64,000 bases of DNA. Source: an uncultured Marvinbryantia sp. Lineage in GTDB: Bacteria; Bacillota; Clostridia; Lachnospirales; Lachnospiraceae. Under the pieces are notes generated by a model that had not been told where the DNA came from, searched no databases, and worked only from the letters and a program-made list of their open reading frames with translations. Both the position numbers and the translations under genes were made by a program. Below, one piece after another: positions 25,248 through 34,908 of the stretch; position 1 is the stretch's first letter, and each line of letters opens with the position of its first letter. Where the stretch lies: the NCBI GenBank assembly GCA_947630735.1, contig CANRIR010000002.1, positions 1-64,000 of the forward strand. The letters run 5' to 3'.

Positions 25248-28109
25248 ATGGAGACAAAAAATAAGAAAAACGCCCGCCCGGGATCCGAAAAGAATGCCCG
25301 GTCAGGATCCGGAAAAATGGCCGGAACAAGATCCGCAAAGGCGGCGGGATCCGCAAAGAAGGGTGCGGGCGCGCAAAACAGGCAGCGGGCAGCCGCAGCG
25401 CAGAAAAAGCAAAAAAACGCGGCTGCAAGACAGGTCGTTGAGGTCCCGGATATCCAGAAGAAGACCGGGACGCCGATCTGGGCGGAGATCATCCTCTGGC
25501 TGATGCTCGCGTTCTGTGTGATCCTGTTTTTCAGCAATGTTATGGGAATCGGCGGACCGATCGGCAATGCAGTCGGGCGGTTCTTTTTTGGTGTGTTCGG
25601 CGTGATGGGGTATGTGCTCCCGTTTCTTCTGTTTATCCTGACCGCGTTTCTGGTGGCAAACGGGGGGAGCATGACGGCCTGGATCAAGACCGGGGCGGCC
25701 TTTTTGCTTTTTGTCACGATCTGCGCGTTCTGTGAGCTTCTCACAAACCAGTTTGACGCCGGGCGCATCTTCTCGGACTACTATATGGCCGGCAGTGAAA
25801 TGCGCACGGGAGGCGGCTTTCTCGGAGGGCTTCTGTGCCGCATCTTCTGTCCGATCTTCGGACAGATCGGCGCATGGATCTGCCTGTTCGTGCTGATCCT
25901 GATCTGCGCCATCGTACTCACGGAGCGCTCCCTGTTTGACGATATCCGGAAAAAGAGCGGCAGGGCCTACGAGCACGCAAAGACGGATTCCAGCGCGAAG
26001 CGCCGGCTGCATGATCTGAAGCGGGAGAAGAACCAGCTTCGAAAGGAGCAGAAGCTCCAGGGAGAGATCGAGCGCATGCGAAGCGGCGCGGAACAGCCGG
26101 AGGTGCGCATCCCGCGCAGGGAGCGGAAGGTGAGCGGAGTCATAACAGACACTCTCATTGATCCATCTCTGCCCGCCCCGCAGGAGATTCATGAAGTCCT
26201 GCCGAAGGGCCGGGCGAAGATCCAGGAAAAGAGCGTGGAACAAAAAGGGCAAAAAGAGCAGGAAGAGCCGGAGCAGGCGGATCTTCATTTTACGATCGAG
26301 CGCAACGGCGTGACGCAGGATGCCGGGGCTGCCCTGCCGTTTACCGTATCTGAGCTGGAAGCGGACGATGCCGGCAAAAAGACGCCGGATCTGCCGGATC
26401 CTGCGGTGCACGATCTGGCAGAGGACTTCCCGTCGGTGATGCCGGAAACGGTTCCGGAAAAACCGGCAGAGCCCTCATCCGGAAGGGAGCCAGAGGAAGA
26501 TGCGGCAAAAGCGCCGGACGAAAACGGTCAGACGGCCAGACAGATCCGCAACCCGAAATCCTCCCGTGAGGAGCAGGCCGAGGCGGTGGACAGCGTGGCC
26601 GCCGAGATCGCCCAGGCACAGAAAGAGGAAAAACCTGCCTATGTCTTCCCGCCCCTCAGCCTTCTGACGAAGCCGGGAAGGGCGGCCGGGAACAACAACA
26701 GCGAGGTGCGGGACACAGCCGCAAAGCTGCAGCAGACCCTGCACAATTTCGGTGTGAACGTGACCATCACCAATGTGAGCTGCGGGCCGTCCGTCACGCG
26801 GTATGAGCTGCAGCCCGAGCAGGGCGTGAAAGTGAGCCGCATCGTCAACCTCTCGGACGACATCAAGCTGAACCTCGCGGCGGCGGACATCCGCATCGAG
26901 GCGCCCATCCCCGGCAAGGCGGCCGTGGGCATCGAGGTGCCGAACAAAGAGAATAACGCGGTGCTCTTAAGAGAGCTCTTGGAGTCGGAGGAGTTCCGGA
27001 GCGCGAAGTCGAACTTAAGTTTTGCCGTGGGCAAGGATATCGCCGGCAAGGTGGTGGTGGCGGACATCGCCAAGATGCCCCACCTGCTCATCGCCGGGGC
27101 CACGGGCTCCGGAAAATCCGTCTGCATCAACACCCTGATCATGAGCATCCTCTACAAGGCGGACCCGGAGGACGTCAAACTCATCATGATCGACCCGAAG
27201 GTGGTGGAGCTGAGCGTGTACAACGGCATCCCCCACCTGTTCATCCCGGTGGTCACGGATCCGAAGAAGGCCTCCGGCGCCTTAAACTGGGCCGTCGCGG
27301 AGATGACGGACCGCTACCAGAAATTTGCGTCGTGCGGCGTGCGCGACCTGAAGGGCTACAATGAGCGGATCGCCGCCCTCGCGGACGTGGAGGATGAGAA
27401 CAAGCCGAAGAAGCTGCCGCAGATCGTCATTATTGTGGACGAGCTGGCAGACCTGATGATGGTGGCTCCCGGCGAGGTGGAGGACGCCATCTGCCGTCTG
27501 GCGCAGCTCGCCAGGGCGGCGGGCATCCATCTGATCATCGCCACCCAGAGGCCGTCCGTGAACGTCATCACCGGCCTGATCAAGGCCAACATGCCGTCGC
27601 GCATCGCGTTTTCCGTGACCAGCGGCGTGGATTCCAGGACCATCATCGACATGAACGGCGCGGAGAAACTGCTGGGGAAGGGCGACATGCTGTTTTATCC
27701 CCAGGGCTACCAGAAGCCGGCCCGCGTGCAGGGCGCGTTCGTGTCCGACCAGGAGGTGGGGAACGTCACGGATTTCCTGACGCAGAAAAACGATGCCGCC
27801 GGGTACCGCCAGGAGATGGAGGCGCGCATCAGCCAGGTGCAGCAGGCCGCCTCGTCCGCCCCGGGCGCGGGGGGTTCCTCCAGCGACCTGGACAGTAATT
27901 TCGCCGAGGCCGGCAGGTTCATCATCGAGAAGGATAAGGCGTCCATCGGCATGCTGCAGAGAGTGTTCAAGATCGGCTTCAACCGGGCTGCGCGCATTAT
28001 GGACCAGCTGGCGGAGGCCGGCGTGGTGGGCCCCGAGGAAGGGACCAAGCCGCGCAAGATCCTGATGACCATGGAGGAGTTCGAACGCTTTATCGAGGAA
28101 ACGCTTTGA
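25248..28109 (+). CDS. ftsK: FtsK/SpoIIIE DNA translocase
   Basis: 953 residues. The first 60 are Lys/Ala-rich low complexity; four membrane helices follow (about 80-225), then a charged linker (about 230-450), the motor with Walker [13 protein letters not shown] and Walker [14 protein letters not shown], and a C-terminal winged-helix gamma domain (about 890-950; [15 protein letters not shown]). It pumps chromosomal DNA through the septum in division or sporulation; the clostridial single copy probably does both. An imperfect hairpin with a T run follows at 28116-28162. Confidence 0.95.
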   Translation: METKNKKNARPGSEKNARSGSGKMAGTRSAKAAGSAKKGAGAQNRQRAAAAQKKQKNAAARQVVEVPDIQKKTGTPIWAEIILWLMLAFCVILFFSNVMGIGGPIGNAVGRFFFGVFGVMGYVLPFLLFILTAFLVANGGSMTAWIKTGAAFLLFVTICAFCELLTNQFDAGRIFSDYYMAGSEMRTGGGFLGGLLCRIFCPIFGQIGAWICLFVLILICAIVLTERSLFDDIRKKSGRAYEHAKTDSSAKRRLHDLKREKNQLRKEQKLQGEIERMRSGAEQPEVRIPRRERKVSGVITDTLIDPSLPAPQEIHEVLPKGRAKIQEKSVEQKGQKEQEEPEQADLHFTIERNGVTQDAGAALPFTVSELEADDAGKKTPDLPDPAVHDLAEDFPSVMPETVPEKPAEPSSGREPEEDAAKAPDENGQTARQIRNPKSSREEQAEAVDSVAAEIAQAQKEEKPAYVFPPLSLLTKPGRAAGNNNSEVRDTAAKLQQTLHNFGVNVTITNVSCGPSVTRYELQPEQGVKVSRIVNLSDDIKLNLAAADIRIEAPIPGKAAVGIEVPNKENNAVLLRELLESEEFRSAKSNLSFAVGKDIAGKVVVADIAKMPHLLIAGATGSGKSVCINTLIMSILYKADPEDVKLIMIDPKVVELSVYNGIPHLFIPVVTDPKKASGALNWAVAEMTDRYQKFASCGVRDLKGYNERIAALADVEDENKPKKLPQIVIIVDELADLMMVAPGEVEDAICRLAQLARAAGIHLIIATQRPSVNVITGLIKANMPSRIAFSVTSGVDSRTIIDMNGAEKLLGKGDMLFYPQGYQKPARVQGAFVSDQEVGNVTDFLTQKNDAAGYRQEMEARISQVQQAASSAPGAGGSSSDLDSNFAEAGRFIIEKDKASIGMLQRVFKIGFNRAARIMDQLAEAGVVGPEEGTKPRKILMTMEEFERFIEETL

Positions 28110-28148
28110 TCTTATGCAAAGTTCTGATGCAGTTCTAAAGAAAACTTC

Positions 28149-28177
28149 TTGCAGTTTTTTTTGCTTTGCGTTATAGT
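28149..28177 (+). promoter_or_regulatory. Promoter of nfnAB
   Basis: TTGCAG (28149-28154), 17 bp, TATAGT (28172-28177), about 98 bp before the nfnA start. The -35 overlaps the right arm of a weak ftsK terminator (GCAAAGTT 28116-28123 with AACT..TTGC 28143-28152, then eight T). Confidence 0.6.
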
Positions 28178-28274
28178 TAATAATGAGTATCAGGAAACGT
28201 ATCGCCTGGGCGGTGCGTTTCTTTGAGTGTACGGCGGTTTGGACGAGACCGAAATATATGAGGAGGAGAGAATT

Positions 28275-29168
28275 ATGTACAAGATTTTGAAAGCAGGAAA
28301 GCTCGCCGGCAATATCTACGAGATGGTCGTGGAAGCGCCGCGCGTGGCAAAGCACTGCCTGCCTGGCCAGTTCGTCATTGTCAAGATGGATGAAGTGGGA
28401 GAGCGCATTCCGCTTACCATCTGCGATTACGACCGGGAGGCCGGCACGATCACCATCGTATTCCAGCCCATCGGGGCATCCACGGAGAAGTTTACCTATC
28501 TGAAGACGGGGGATTCCTTCCGGGATTTCGTAGGCCCCCTGGGACGTCCCTCCGAGCTCTGCGTGGAGGAGAACCTGGAAGAGACCAGGAAAAAGAAGAT
28601 CCTCTTTGTGGCGGGCGGCGTCGGGACCGCTCCCGTATATCCGCAGGTAAAATGGCTGCATGAGCACGGCGTTGACGCGGATGTCATCATCGGCGCGAAG
28701 ACCAAGGAGCTCGTGATCCTGGAGGACAAATTCAAAGCGGTCAGCACAAATCTGTACATAACCACGGACGACGGCTCCTACGGCAGAAGCGGCATGGTCA
28801 CCAAAGTGATCGACGACCTGGTGGGCAGCGAGGGCAAAGTGTACGACCACTGCGTATCGATCGGCCCCATGATCATGATGAAATTCTGCTGCCTGACCAC
28901 GAAAAAATACAACATCCCCACCATCGTCAGCATGAACCCCATCATGGTGGACGGCACCGGCATGTGCGGAGCCTGCCGCATCATCGTGGGCGGCGAAGTG
29001 AAATTTGCCTGCGTGGACGGGCCGGAGTTCGACGGCCACGCCATCGATTTCGACGCGGCTATGAAGCGCCAGGCGATGTACAAGACAGAGGAGGGCCGCG
29101 CGCTCTTAAAACTGCATGAGGGAAACACACATCACGGCGGATGTGGAAATTGCGGAGGTGACAAATAA
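28275..29168 (+). CDS. nfnA: NfnA: ferredoxin:NADP oxidoreductase, small FAD/[2Fe-2S] subunit
   Basis: 297 residues of the dihydroorotate-dehydrogenase electron-transfer (PyrK-like) family: an FAD domain with RIPLTICDYD, an NAD domain with VAGGVGTAPVYPQ, and a C-terminal Cys cluster GMCGACRIIVGG...CVDGPEFDGH that binds [2Fe-2S]. With NfnB it forms the flavin-bifurcating NADH-dependent reduced ferredoxin:NADP oxidoreductase in the cytoplasm. ATG 28275 follows GAGGAGGAG. Its TAA overlaps the nfnB ATG by one base. Confidence 0.9.
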   Translation: MYKILKAGKLAGNIYEMVVEAPRVAKHCLPGQFVIVKMDEVGERIPLTICDYDREAGTITIVFQPIGASTEKFTYLKTGDSFRDFVGPLGRPSELCVEENLEETRKKKILFVAGGVGTAPVYPQVKWLHEHGVDADVIIGAKTKELVILEDKFKAVSTNLYITTDDGSYGRSGMVTKVIDDLVGSEGKVYDHCVSIGPMIMMKFCCLTTKKYNIPTIVSMNPIMVDGTGMCGACRIIVGGEVKFACVDGPEFDGHAIDFDAAMKRQAMYKTEEGRALLKLHEGNTHHGGCGNCGGDK

Positions 29169-30556
29169 TGGCAGACGTATTAAAGAAGGTCCCTGTCAGA
29201 GAGCAGGAGCCGAAGGTGAGAGCCACAAACTTCAACGAGGTTTGCCTTGGCTATAATAAAGACGAGGCGATGGAGGAAGCTTCCCGCTGCCTCAACTGTA
29301 AGAACGCGAAGTGCGTTACCGGATGTCCGGTCAACATCAATATCCCCGCTTTTGTGCACGAGGTAAAAGAGGGAGATTTCAAGAAGGCCTACGAGGTGAT
29401 CTCCGAGTCCTCCGCGCTTCCCGCCATCTGCGGCCGCGTATGTCCGCAGGAGAGCCAGTGCGAGGGCAAGTGCATCCGCGGCATCAAGGGCGAAGCGGTG
29501 TCCATCGGCAAGCTGGAGCGCTTTGTGGCCGACTGGGCGCGCGAGCAGGGCATCAAGCCTGCGGCCCCGGCGGAAAAGAACGGCAAAAAGGTCGCCATCA
29601 TCGGCAGCGGCCCCGCGGGCCTTACCTGCGCGGGCGATCTGGCGAAGCTGGGCTACGATGTGACCATCTTCGAGGCCCTGCATGAGCCGGGCGGCGTGCT
29701 GGTGTACGGCATCCCGGAATTCCGTCTCCCGAAGCTGGACGTTGTGGCGAAGGAAGTGGAGAACGTGAAGTCCCTGGGCGTGAAGATCGAGACCAACGTG
29801 ATCATCGGCCGCTCCATCACCATCGACGAGCTGATGGACGAGGAGGGCTTCGAGGCCGTATTCATCGGTTCCGGCGCTGGTCTTCCCATGTTCATGGGCA
29901 TCCCGGGCGAGACGGCGAAGGGCGTCTTCTCCGCAAATGAATATCTGACCAGAAACAATCTGATGAAGGCCTTCCGCGAGGACTACGACACCCCCATCTC
30001 CACCGGCAGGAAGGTGGCCGTGGTGGGCGGCGGAAACGTGGCCATGGACGCTGCGAGAACAGCGCTGCGCCTGGGTGCGGAAGTACATATCGTATACAGA
30101 AGAAGCGAGGCGGAGCTCCCCGCGCGTGCGGAGGAAGTGCACCACGCCAAGGAGGAAGGCATCATCTTCGACCTTCTGACCAACCCGAAGGAGATCCTGG
30201 TGGACGAGAACGACGCGGTGAAGGGCATGACCTGCATCCGCATGGAGCTGGGCGAGCCGGACGCTTCCGGCAGAAGAAGGCCGGTTGAAGTTCCGGGTTC
30301 CGAGTTCACCTTAGACGTGGACACGGTCATCATGTCCCTGGGCACATCCCCGAACCCGCTCATCTCCTCCACGACCATCGGTCTGGACGTGAACAAGCGC
30401 AAATGCATCATCGCGGACGAGGAGACCGGCAAGACCTCCAAGGACGGCGTGTTTGCCGGCGGCGACGCCGTTACCGGAGCGGCTACCGTGATCCTTGCCA
30501 TGGGTGCTGGAAAGACGGCCGCGAAGGGGATCCACGAATTTTTGAGCAGCAAATAA
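29168..30556 (+). CDS. nfnB: NfnB: ferredoxin:NADP oxidoreductase, large subunit (GltD-like)
   Basis: 462 residues: an N-terminal region with two [4Fe-4S] motifs (CLNCKNAKCVTGCP and CGRVCPQESQCEGKC), then two nucleotide-binding domains (IIGSGPAGLTCAG and VVGGGNVAMDAARTA) of the glutamate-synthase small-subunit type. The same family is often called GltA, but direct linkage to nfnA, with no large glutamate synthase gene, supports Nfn: one NADH and reduced ferredoxin together reduce two NADP. A long hairpin follows. Confidence 0.9.
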   Translation: MADVLKKVPVREQEPKVRATNFNEVCLGYNKDEAMEEASRCLNCKNAKCVTGCPVNINIPAFVHEVKEGDFKKAYEVISESSALPAICGRVCPQESQCEGKCIRGIKGEAVSIGKLERFVADWAREQGIKPAAPAEKNGKKVAIIGSGPAGLTCAGDLAKLGYDVTIFEALHEPGGVLVYGIPEFRLPKLDVVAKEVENVKSLGVKIETNVIIGRSITIDELMDEEGFEAVFIGSGAGLPMFMGIPGETAKGVFSANEYLTRNNLMKAFREDYDTPISTGRKVAVVGGGNVAMDAARTALRLGAEVHIVYRRSEAELPARAEEVHHAKEEGIIFDLLTNPKEILVDENDAVKGMTCIRMELGEPDASGRRRPVEVPGSEFTLDVDTVIMSLGTSPNPLISSTTIGLDVNKRKCIIADEETGKTSKDGVFAGGDAVTGAATVILAMGAGKTAAKGIHEFLSSK

Positions 30557-30567
30557 AACAGGAATCT

Positions 30568-30615
30568 ACGACAAGATACCCGCTTCTCGCAAGACATAGC
30601 GGGTATTCTTGTCGT
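30568..30615 (+). terminator. Long hairpin between nfnB and rlmH
   Basis: ACGACAAGATACCCGCT (30568-30584) pairs almost fully with AGCGGGTATTCTTGTCGT (30598-30615), one bulged T, around a 13-nt loop. Only three T residues end the right side, so it is a weak intrinsic terminator or an RNA-stability element; it may act on the nfnAB transcript. Confidence 0.6.
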
Positions 30616-30631
30616 TTGGAAAAGGGATCGT

Positions 30632-31111
30632 ATGAGGATCACAGTGGTTTGCGTGGGGAAACTAAAAGAGCGCTTTTTTTCGGACGCCGTCGCGGAGTAC
30701 GCCAAGCGGCTCTCCCGCTATGGAAAGCTGGATATCATAGAAGTGGCGGATGAAAAGACGCCGGAGGGCGCGAGCGCGGCCGAGGAGGAAAAGATCAAGG
30801 CCCGCGAGGGGGCCCGGATCCTGAAGGCCGTCCGGGAGGACGCGTATGTGATCGCCCTCGCCATAGAGGGAAAGAAATATTCCTCCGAGCAGTTCGCGGA
30901 GTTTCTCAAAGCCCGCGGCCTTAGCGGGGACAGCCATCTGATCTTCGTGATCGGCGGCTCCCTGGGTCTGCACGCGGACGTGCTTGCGCGGGCGGACTTT
31001 CTGCTCTCTTTTTCGGATATGACCTTTCCGCACCAGCTGATGCGCGTCATCCTGCTGGAGCAGATCTACCGCGGGTTCCGCATCCTGAACCACGAACCCT
31101 ACCACAAATAA
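30632..31111 (+). CDS. rlmH: 23S rRNA pseudouridine-1915 N3-methyltransferase
   Basis: 159 residues of the SPOUT class: MRITVVCVGKLKERFF at the start, VIGGSLGLHADVL (AdoMet knot) and the C-terminal MTFPHQLMRVILLEQIYRGF with the invariant ending NHEPYHK. It methylates a modified base in helix 69 of 23S rRNA in 70S ribosomes. AAAAGGG precedes the ATG. It stands between the nfnAB hairpin and the DUF2284 gene. Confidence 0.95.
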   Translation: MRITVVCVGKLKERFFSDAVAEYAKRLSRYGKLDIIEVADEKTPEGASAAEEEKIKAREGARILKAVREDAYVIALAIEGKKYSSEQFAEFLKARGLSGDSHLIFVIGGSLGLHADVLARADFLLSFSDMTFPHQLMRVILLEQIYRGFRILNHEPYHK

Positions 31112-31194
31112 CATCTTTGGAAAGAAAACGGGAAGCAGCGGACCGCATTTTAGAACAGTCTGAAACAACATGTCAATGAAGGAGGAGATGCAGC

Positions 31195-31788
31195 ATGCAG
31201 ACGTCGGAAAAACAGGATATCACGGCGGACATCCCGGCGATCCTCTCGCAGTATCCCGTCTGCCAGTACGCGGTGCTGCGCCCGCAGGAGATCCCCTTCT
31301 CCGAGAAAGTGCGGCACATCTGCCGCACAGACTGCGAGCGCTACGCAAGATCCTGGTCCTGCCCGCCGGCCGTGGGCGAAGTAAAGGCCTGCCGGGAGCG
31401 CTGCCTGGACTATGAGCATGTGCTGGTGTTTACCACCGTTGCGGAGGTGGCGGACGCCCAGGTGATGACGGAGACCCTCGCCACCCGCGCGGGGCACGAG
31501 GAGGTGGCCCGCGCCTTGAAAGGCGAGTTTGAGGGGCGCGGGTACCGGTGCCTGCTCCTCTCCACGGAATCCTGCCAGATCTGCGAGACCTGCGCCTACC
31601 CAAACCCCTGCCGCCATCCCGACAGGGCCATCCCCTGCGTGGAGAGCTACGGCATATTAGTGACCGAGATCGCAGAGAACTGCGGAATCGAGTTTTACAG
31701 CGACAGCCACACCGTGACATGGTTCGGCCTGCTCTTTTACGCGTGGGAAAACGGGCATAATCCGCCGCCGGGGTCATATACTATGTAA
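31195..31788 (+). CDS. DUF2284 cysteine-rich metal-binding protein
   Basis: 197 residues with several Cys groups: HICRTDCERYARSWSCPPAVG (about 41-62) written in parts as CRTDCERYARSWSCPP, then CLDYEH, and ESCQICETCAYPNPCRHPD (about 125-143). This is the DUF2284 pattern, predicted to hold metal or an iron-sulfur cluster; no reaction is known. A strong AAGGAGGAG site precedes the ATG. No clear partner gene is adjacent. Confidence 0.85.
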   Translation: MQTSEKQDITADIPAILSQYPVCQYAVLRPQEIPFSEKVRHICRTDCERYARSWSCPPAVGEVKACRERCLDYEHVLVFTTVAEVADAQVMTETLATRAGHEEVARALKGEFEGRGYRCLLLSTESCQICETCAYPNPCRHPDRAIPCVESYGILVTEIAENCGIEFYSDSHTVTWFGLLFYAWENGHNPPPGSYTM

Positions 31789-31815
31789 TAAACGGCAAAG
31801 ATAGTGAGAGGTTCG

Positions 31816-32082
31816 ATGAGAAAGCCTGTCTATCAAAAGATGGCCTCCGCCATGGAGATCCCCGCGGATCTGTCTGAAAGGGCGGTCCTGGTGGAATTGA
31901 CCGGGCAGGAACGGCTGCGGGTGGAAAATTATCTGGGCATTCTGGAATATACCCGCGAGCGGCTGCTGCTCCAGTGCAGGAGCTGCCGTCTGGAGGTCTG
32001 CGGACAGCATCTTGTGGTCGAGTCGTATGCGAAAGAGGAACTGACGCTCTGCGGCCGGATCGAACACGTACACTACTTTTGA
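31816..32082 (+). CDS. yqfC: YqfC/YabP-family sporulation protein
   Basis: About 88 residues of the YabP/YqfC fold: MEIPADLSERAVLVELTGQERLRVENYLGIL split as PADLSERAVLVELTG and RVENYLGILEYT, then LEVCGQHLVV and the ending CGRIEHVHYF. In Bacillus yqfC-yqfD-phoH-ybeY is a mother-cell sporulation-linked block; the same order follows here. ATG 31816 is chosen; a GTG at 31804 is in frame. Its stop overlaps the likely yqfD start. Confidence 0.85.
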   Translation: MRKPVYQKMASAMEIPADLSERAVLVELTGQERLRVENYLGILEYTRERLLLQCRSCRLEVCGQHLVVESYAKEELTLCGRIEHVHYF

Positions 32083-33362
32083 AAGGGGAGATCTCCCTGG
32101 CAGGAAAGCTTTCCCTCCTGAGAAAGGGGTATGTCCGCGTCCGCATCTGCGGCGGTTCCTACGAACGGTTCCTGAATCTGTGCGCAAATCATGGGATCCT
32201 TTTGTGGGACCTGCGCCCGGCCGCCCACGGATATGAGGCGGACTTGTACCTGAAAGATTTTTTTTCGCTGGGCCCTCTGGCCCGCAAATGCCGCACCCGC
32301 GTCCGTGTCGCCGGCAGATACGGCCTTCCCTTTTTCCTGAGACGCCACAGAAAGAGGAAAATGTTTGCCGCCGGACTACTCCTGTGCGGATCTCTCATTT
32401 TTTTCCTGTCCTGTTTTGTCTGGAACATCTCCATCGACGGAAATCTGAGCATCAGCCGGCAGAGCATGATGGAATATCTGCGTAAGGAAAAGATCGGCTA
32501 CGGGACCTGGAAAAACTCTGTCGACTGCAGACAGCTGGCCGCGGATCTGCGCAGCGCCTTTTTGGACCTTACCTGGGTGTCCGTGCGCCTTCAGGGGACC
32601 TGCCTTTCCATCCGCGTGCAGGAGAACACAGATCAGCCTGATCAGGGCGGCGCCGAAGATGAGAGCGCGGGCGACGAGGACAGATCCGCAGCGGACGGCG
32701 CGGGCATGGATCTGGTGGCCGACGCCGGCGGGACCATCGTGCGGATGATCACCCGGGAGGGACTCCCCGTGGTGGGGGAGGGGGATGTCGTCTCGCCCGG
32801 GGATCTGCTGGTAACAGGGGCGATGGAGATCACGGACGACAACGGCAGCGTGACGTCATACCGCTATGCGGTCTCAGACGCGGACGTCTACATACAGACA
32901 GAGCTTCCCTACCGCGATGTATTTCCGCTGGCCCACAGGGTGATGGAGTATACCGGGAACCGGCGGTATGGATTTTATGTAAACCTTTTCGGCAGATGTT
33001 TCGGGATCGATCTCGGCATGGACGGCTTCGACGAGGCGGATATCGTGGGGGAGGAGCATCAGCTCTGCCTGTTCGGCGACTTCTACCTGCCCCTCTCGGC
33101 GGCCGTTTTACAGGCCAGGGAATATGTCACGACGGCAAAGACCTACTCGAGATCGGAGGCTCTCGCCCTCGCAAAGTCCCATTTGCAGAAATTTCTATCC
33201 GAAAATGAGGAAAAAGGGGTTCAAATATTTGAAAATAATGTTAAAATAGAGGTAAGTGCGGATTCCTGCCAGGCGGCCGGGACGGTGACGGTGATCCAAA
33301 AGACGGGCCGGCGGGTGCGCACGCAAAAATCGACCCTTTCCGGGAAAGGAACAGATGAATGA
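32079..33362 (+). CDS. yqfD: Sporulation protein YqfD, non-ATG start
   Basis: About 427 residues: an N-terminal domain (KGYVRVRICGGSYERFLNLC), RYGLPFFLRRHRKRK followed by one membrane helix (about residue 100), and a C-terminal extracytoplasmic region. A Gln/Asp/Glu/Ala-rich, probably flexible insert lies near residues 185-210. No ATG or GTG fits the family start. TTG 32079 overlaps the yqfC stop (TTGA), while CTG 32097 lies just after AAAGGGGAG and gives the typical N-terminus. It ends overlapping phoH (ATGA). Confidence 0.85.
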   Translation: MKGEISLAGKLSLLRKGYVRVRICGGSYERFLNLCANHGILLWDLRPAAHGYEADLYLKDFFSLGPLARKCRTRVRVAGRYGLPFFLRRHRKRKMFAAGLLLCGSLIFFLSCFVWNISIDGNLSISRQSMMEYLRKEKIGYGTWKNSVDCRQLAADLRSAFLDLTWVSVRLQGTCLSIRVQENTDQPDQGGAEDESAGDEDRSAADGAGMDLVADAGGTIVRMITREGLPVVGEGDVVSPGDLLVTGAMEITDDNGSVTSYRYAVSDADVYIQTELPYRDVFPLAHRVMEYTGNRRYGFYVNLFGRCFGIDLGMDGFDEADIVGEEHQLCLFGDFYLPLSAAVLQAREYVTTAKTYSRSEALALAKSHLQKFLSENEEKGVQIFENNVKIEVSADSCQAAGTVTVIQKTGRRVRTQKSTLSGKGTDE

Positions 33363-34378
33363 GCATTGTGGAGACAACGGTTGCGGTTCCGGCACATCTG
33401 GAGAGCAACGTGTTCGGCCAGTTTGATGAGCATGTGAAAAAAATTGAGAAAACACTGCATGTGACGGTGATCGCAAGAGACGGCAGCGTCAAAGTCCTGG
33501 GGAGCGAGCACGCCTCCAAAAAGGCGGCGGATATCCTGCGCTCCCTGACGGAACTGGCCCTGGGCGGAAATACCATCACGGCGCAGAATGTGGACTATGC
33601 GCTGGCGCTGTCCTTTGAGGATAAAGAAAACGCGATCGTGGAGATCGACCAGGACAGCATCTGCCACACCATCAGCGGAAAAGTGATCAAGCCGAAAACG
33701 CTGGGGCAGAAAAAATATGTGGACGCCATCCGGGAAAAGATGATCACCTTCGGCATCGGCCCCGCGGGCACCGGCAAGACGTACCTGGCCATGGCCATGG
33801 CCATACAGGCGTTTAAGAACGACGAGGTGGGCAGGATCATCCTGACGCGCCCTGCCATTGAAGCCGGCGAAAAGCTGGGATTCCTGCCCGGCGACCTGCA
33901 GAGCAAGGTGGATCCGTATCTGCGGCCCCTGTACGACGCGCTCTACCAGATCATGGGGCCGGACAGCTTTCAAAAAAATATGGAGAAGGGCCTGATCGAG
34001 GTGGCCCCTCTGGCCTATATGCGCGGCAGAACGCTGGACAACGCCTACATCATCCTGGACGAGGCGCAGAACACCACCCCCGCGCAGATGAAAATGTTCC
34101 TCACGCGCATCGGCTTCGGATCCAAAGTGATCATCACCGGCGACATGACGCAGAAGGATCTGCCGTCCGGTTCCCAGTCGGGGCTGGACATCGCGGTGAA
34201 AGTGCTGCGCGGCCTGGACGAGATCGCGTTCTGCACGCTCACGAGCCTCGACGTGGTGCGCCATCCGCTGGTGCAGAAGATCGTACAGGCCTACGAGGAC
34301 TATGAAAAAAAACAGCGCCCGCCCGCGCGCCCCAGAAGCGGCGCGGACAGGCCGGGGCGCAAAAAGGAGCGGACCTGA
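33359..34378 (+). CDS. phoH: PhoH-family ATPase/RNA helicase-like protein
   Basis: 339 residues: an N-terminal KH-like part, then the PhoH P-loop domain with Walker [13 protein letters not shown] (about residue 136), the [16 protein letters not shown] motif and Walker [11 protein letters not shown]. PhoH proteins are linked to RNA metabolism and, in Bacillus PhoH2-type relatives, unwinding. The position yqfD-phoH-ybeY is conserved in Firmicutes, but the HD-domain gene yqfF usually found before ybeY is absent here. The C-terminus is basic and Pro/Arg-rich. Confidence 0.92.
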   Translation: MSIVETTVAVPAHLESNVFGQFDEHVKKIEKTLHVTVIARDGSVKVLGSEHASKKAADILRSLTELALGGNTITAQNVDYALALSFEDKENAIVEIDQDSICHTISGKVIKPKTLGQKKYVDAIREKMITFGIGPAGTGKTYLAMAMAIQAFKNDEVGRIILTRPAIEAGEKLGFLPGDLQSKVDPYLRPLYDALYQIMGPDSFQKNMEKGLIEVAPLAYMRGRTLDNAYIILDEAQNTTPAQMKMFLTRIGFGSKVIITGDMTQKDLPSGSQSGLDIAVKVLRGLDEIAFCTLTSLDVVRHPLVQKIVQAYEDYEKKQRPPARPRSGADRPGRKKERT

Positions 34379-34379
34379 C

Positions 34380-34880
34380 ATGACCGTCTATCTGGAAAAT
34401 GAGTGCGGCGCACAGTTCCCGTTCGACTGCGAGGACATCGCGAACAGGGTTGTGGAGGCGGCGCTGGACGAGGTAAACTGCCCATACGAGGCGGAGGTTT
34501 CCGTGCTCGTCACATCAGAGGAGGAGATCCGCAGGATCAACCGCGAACAGCGCGGGATCGACGCGGCGACGGACGTTTTGTCCTTCCCCATGACAGAGTA
34601 CCCGGGGCCGGCCAAGTTCGGCTTCCTGGAGCGGGAGCAGGCGGACTGTTTTCATCCGGACAGCGGCGAGCTGATGCTGGGAGATATCGTGCTGTGCGCG
34701 GACCGCGTCTTCTCCCAGGCAGAGGAGTACGGCCATTCCGTTCTGCGGGAATACGCGTTCCTCATCGCCCACAGCATGCTGCACCTGGTGGGCTATGACC
34801 ATATGACGGACGGCGACGCGCACATCATGGAAGAAAAACAGGAAGCAGTTCTTCAGAAACTGCATATCACAAGAAACTGA
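34380..34880 (+). CDS. ybeY: YbeY rRNA maturation endoribonuclease
   Basis: 166 residues with the metal-binding motif HSMLHLVGYDH (H-x3-H-x5-H, about residue 138) and the upstream TDVLSFPM segment of the family. YbeY takes part in 16S rRNA 3' end processing and 70S quality control. The true start is ATG 34380, one base after the phoH stop, with AAGGAGC upstream; an earlier in-frame ATG at 34302 lies inside phoH. Confidence 0.93.
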   Translation: MTVYLENECGAQFPFDCEDIANRVVEAALDEVNCPYEAEVSVLVTSEEEIRRINREQRGIDAATDVLSFPMTEYPGPAKFGFLEREQADCFHPDSGELMLGDIVLCADRVFSQAEEYGHSVLREYAFLIAHSMLHLVGYDHMTDGDAHIMEEKQEAVLQKLHITRN

Positions 34881-34908
34881 TAAACGAAAAGACAAGGAGG
34901 AGAACAAC

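Noticed and set aside
27282-29039. 585-codon minus-strand frame across ftsK and nfnA
   Set aside because: It spans two convincing plus-strand genes and their intergenic promoter, has low-complexity composition and no ribosome site.
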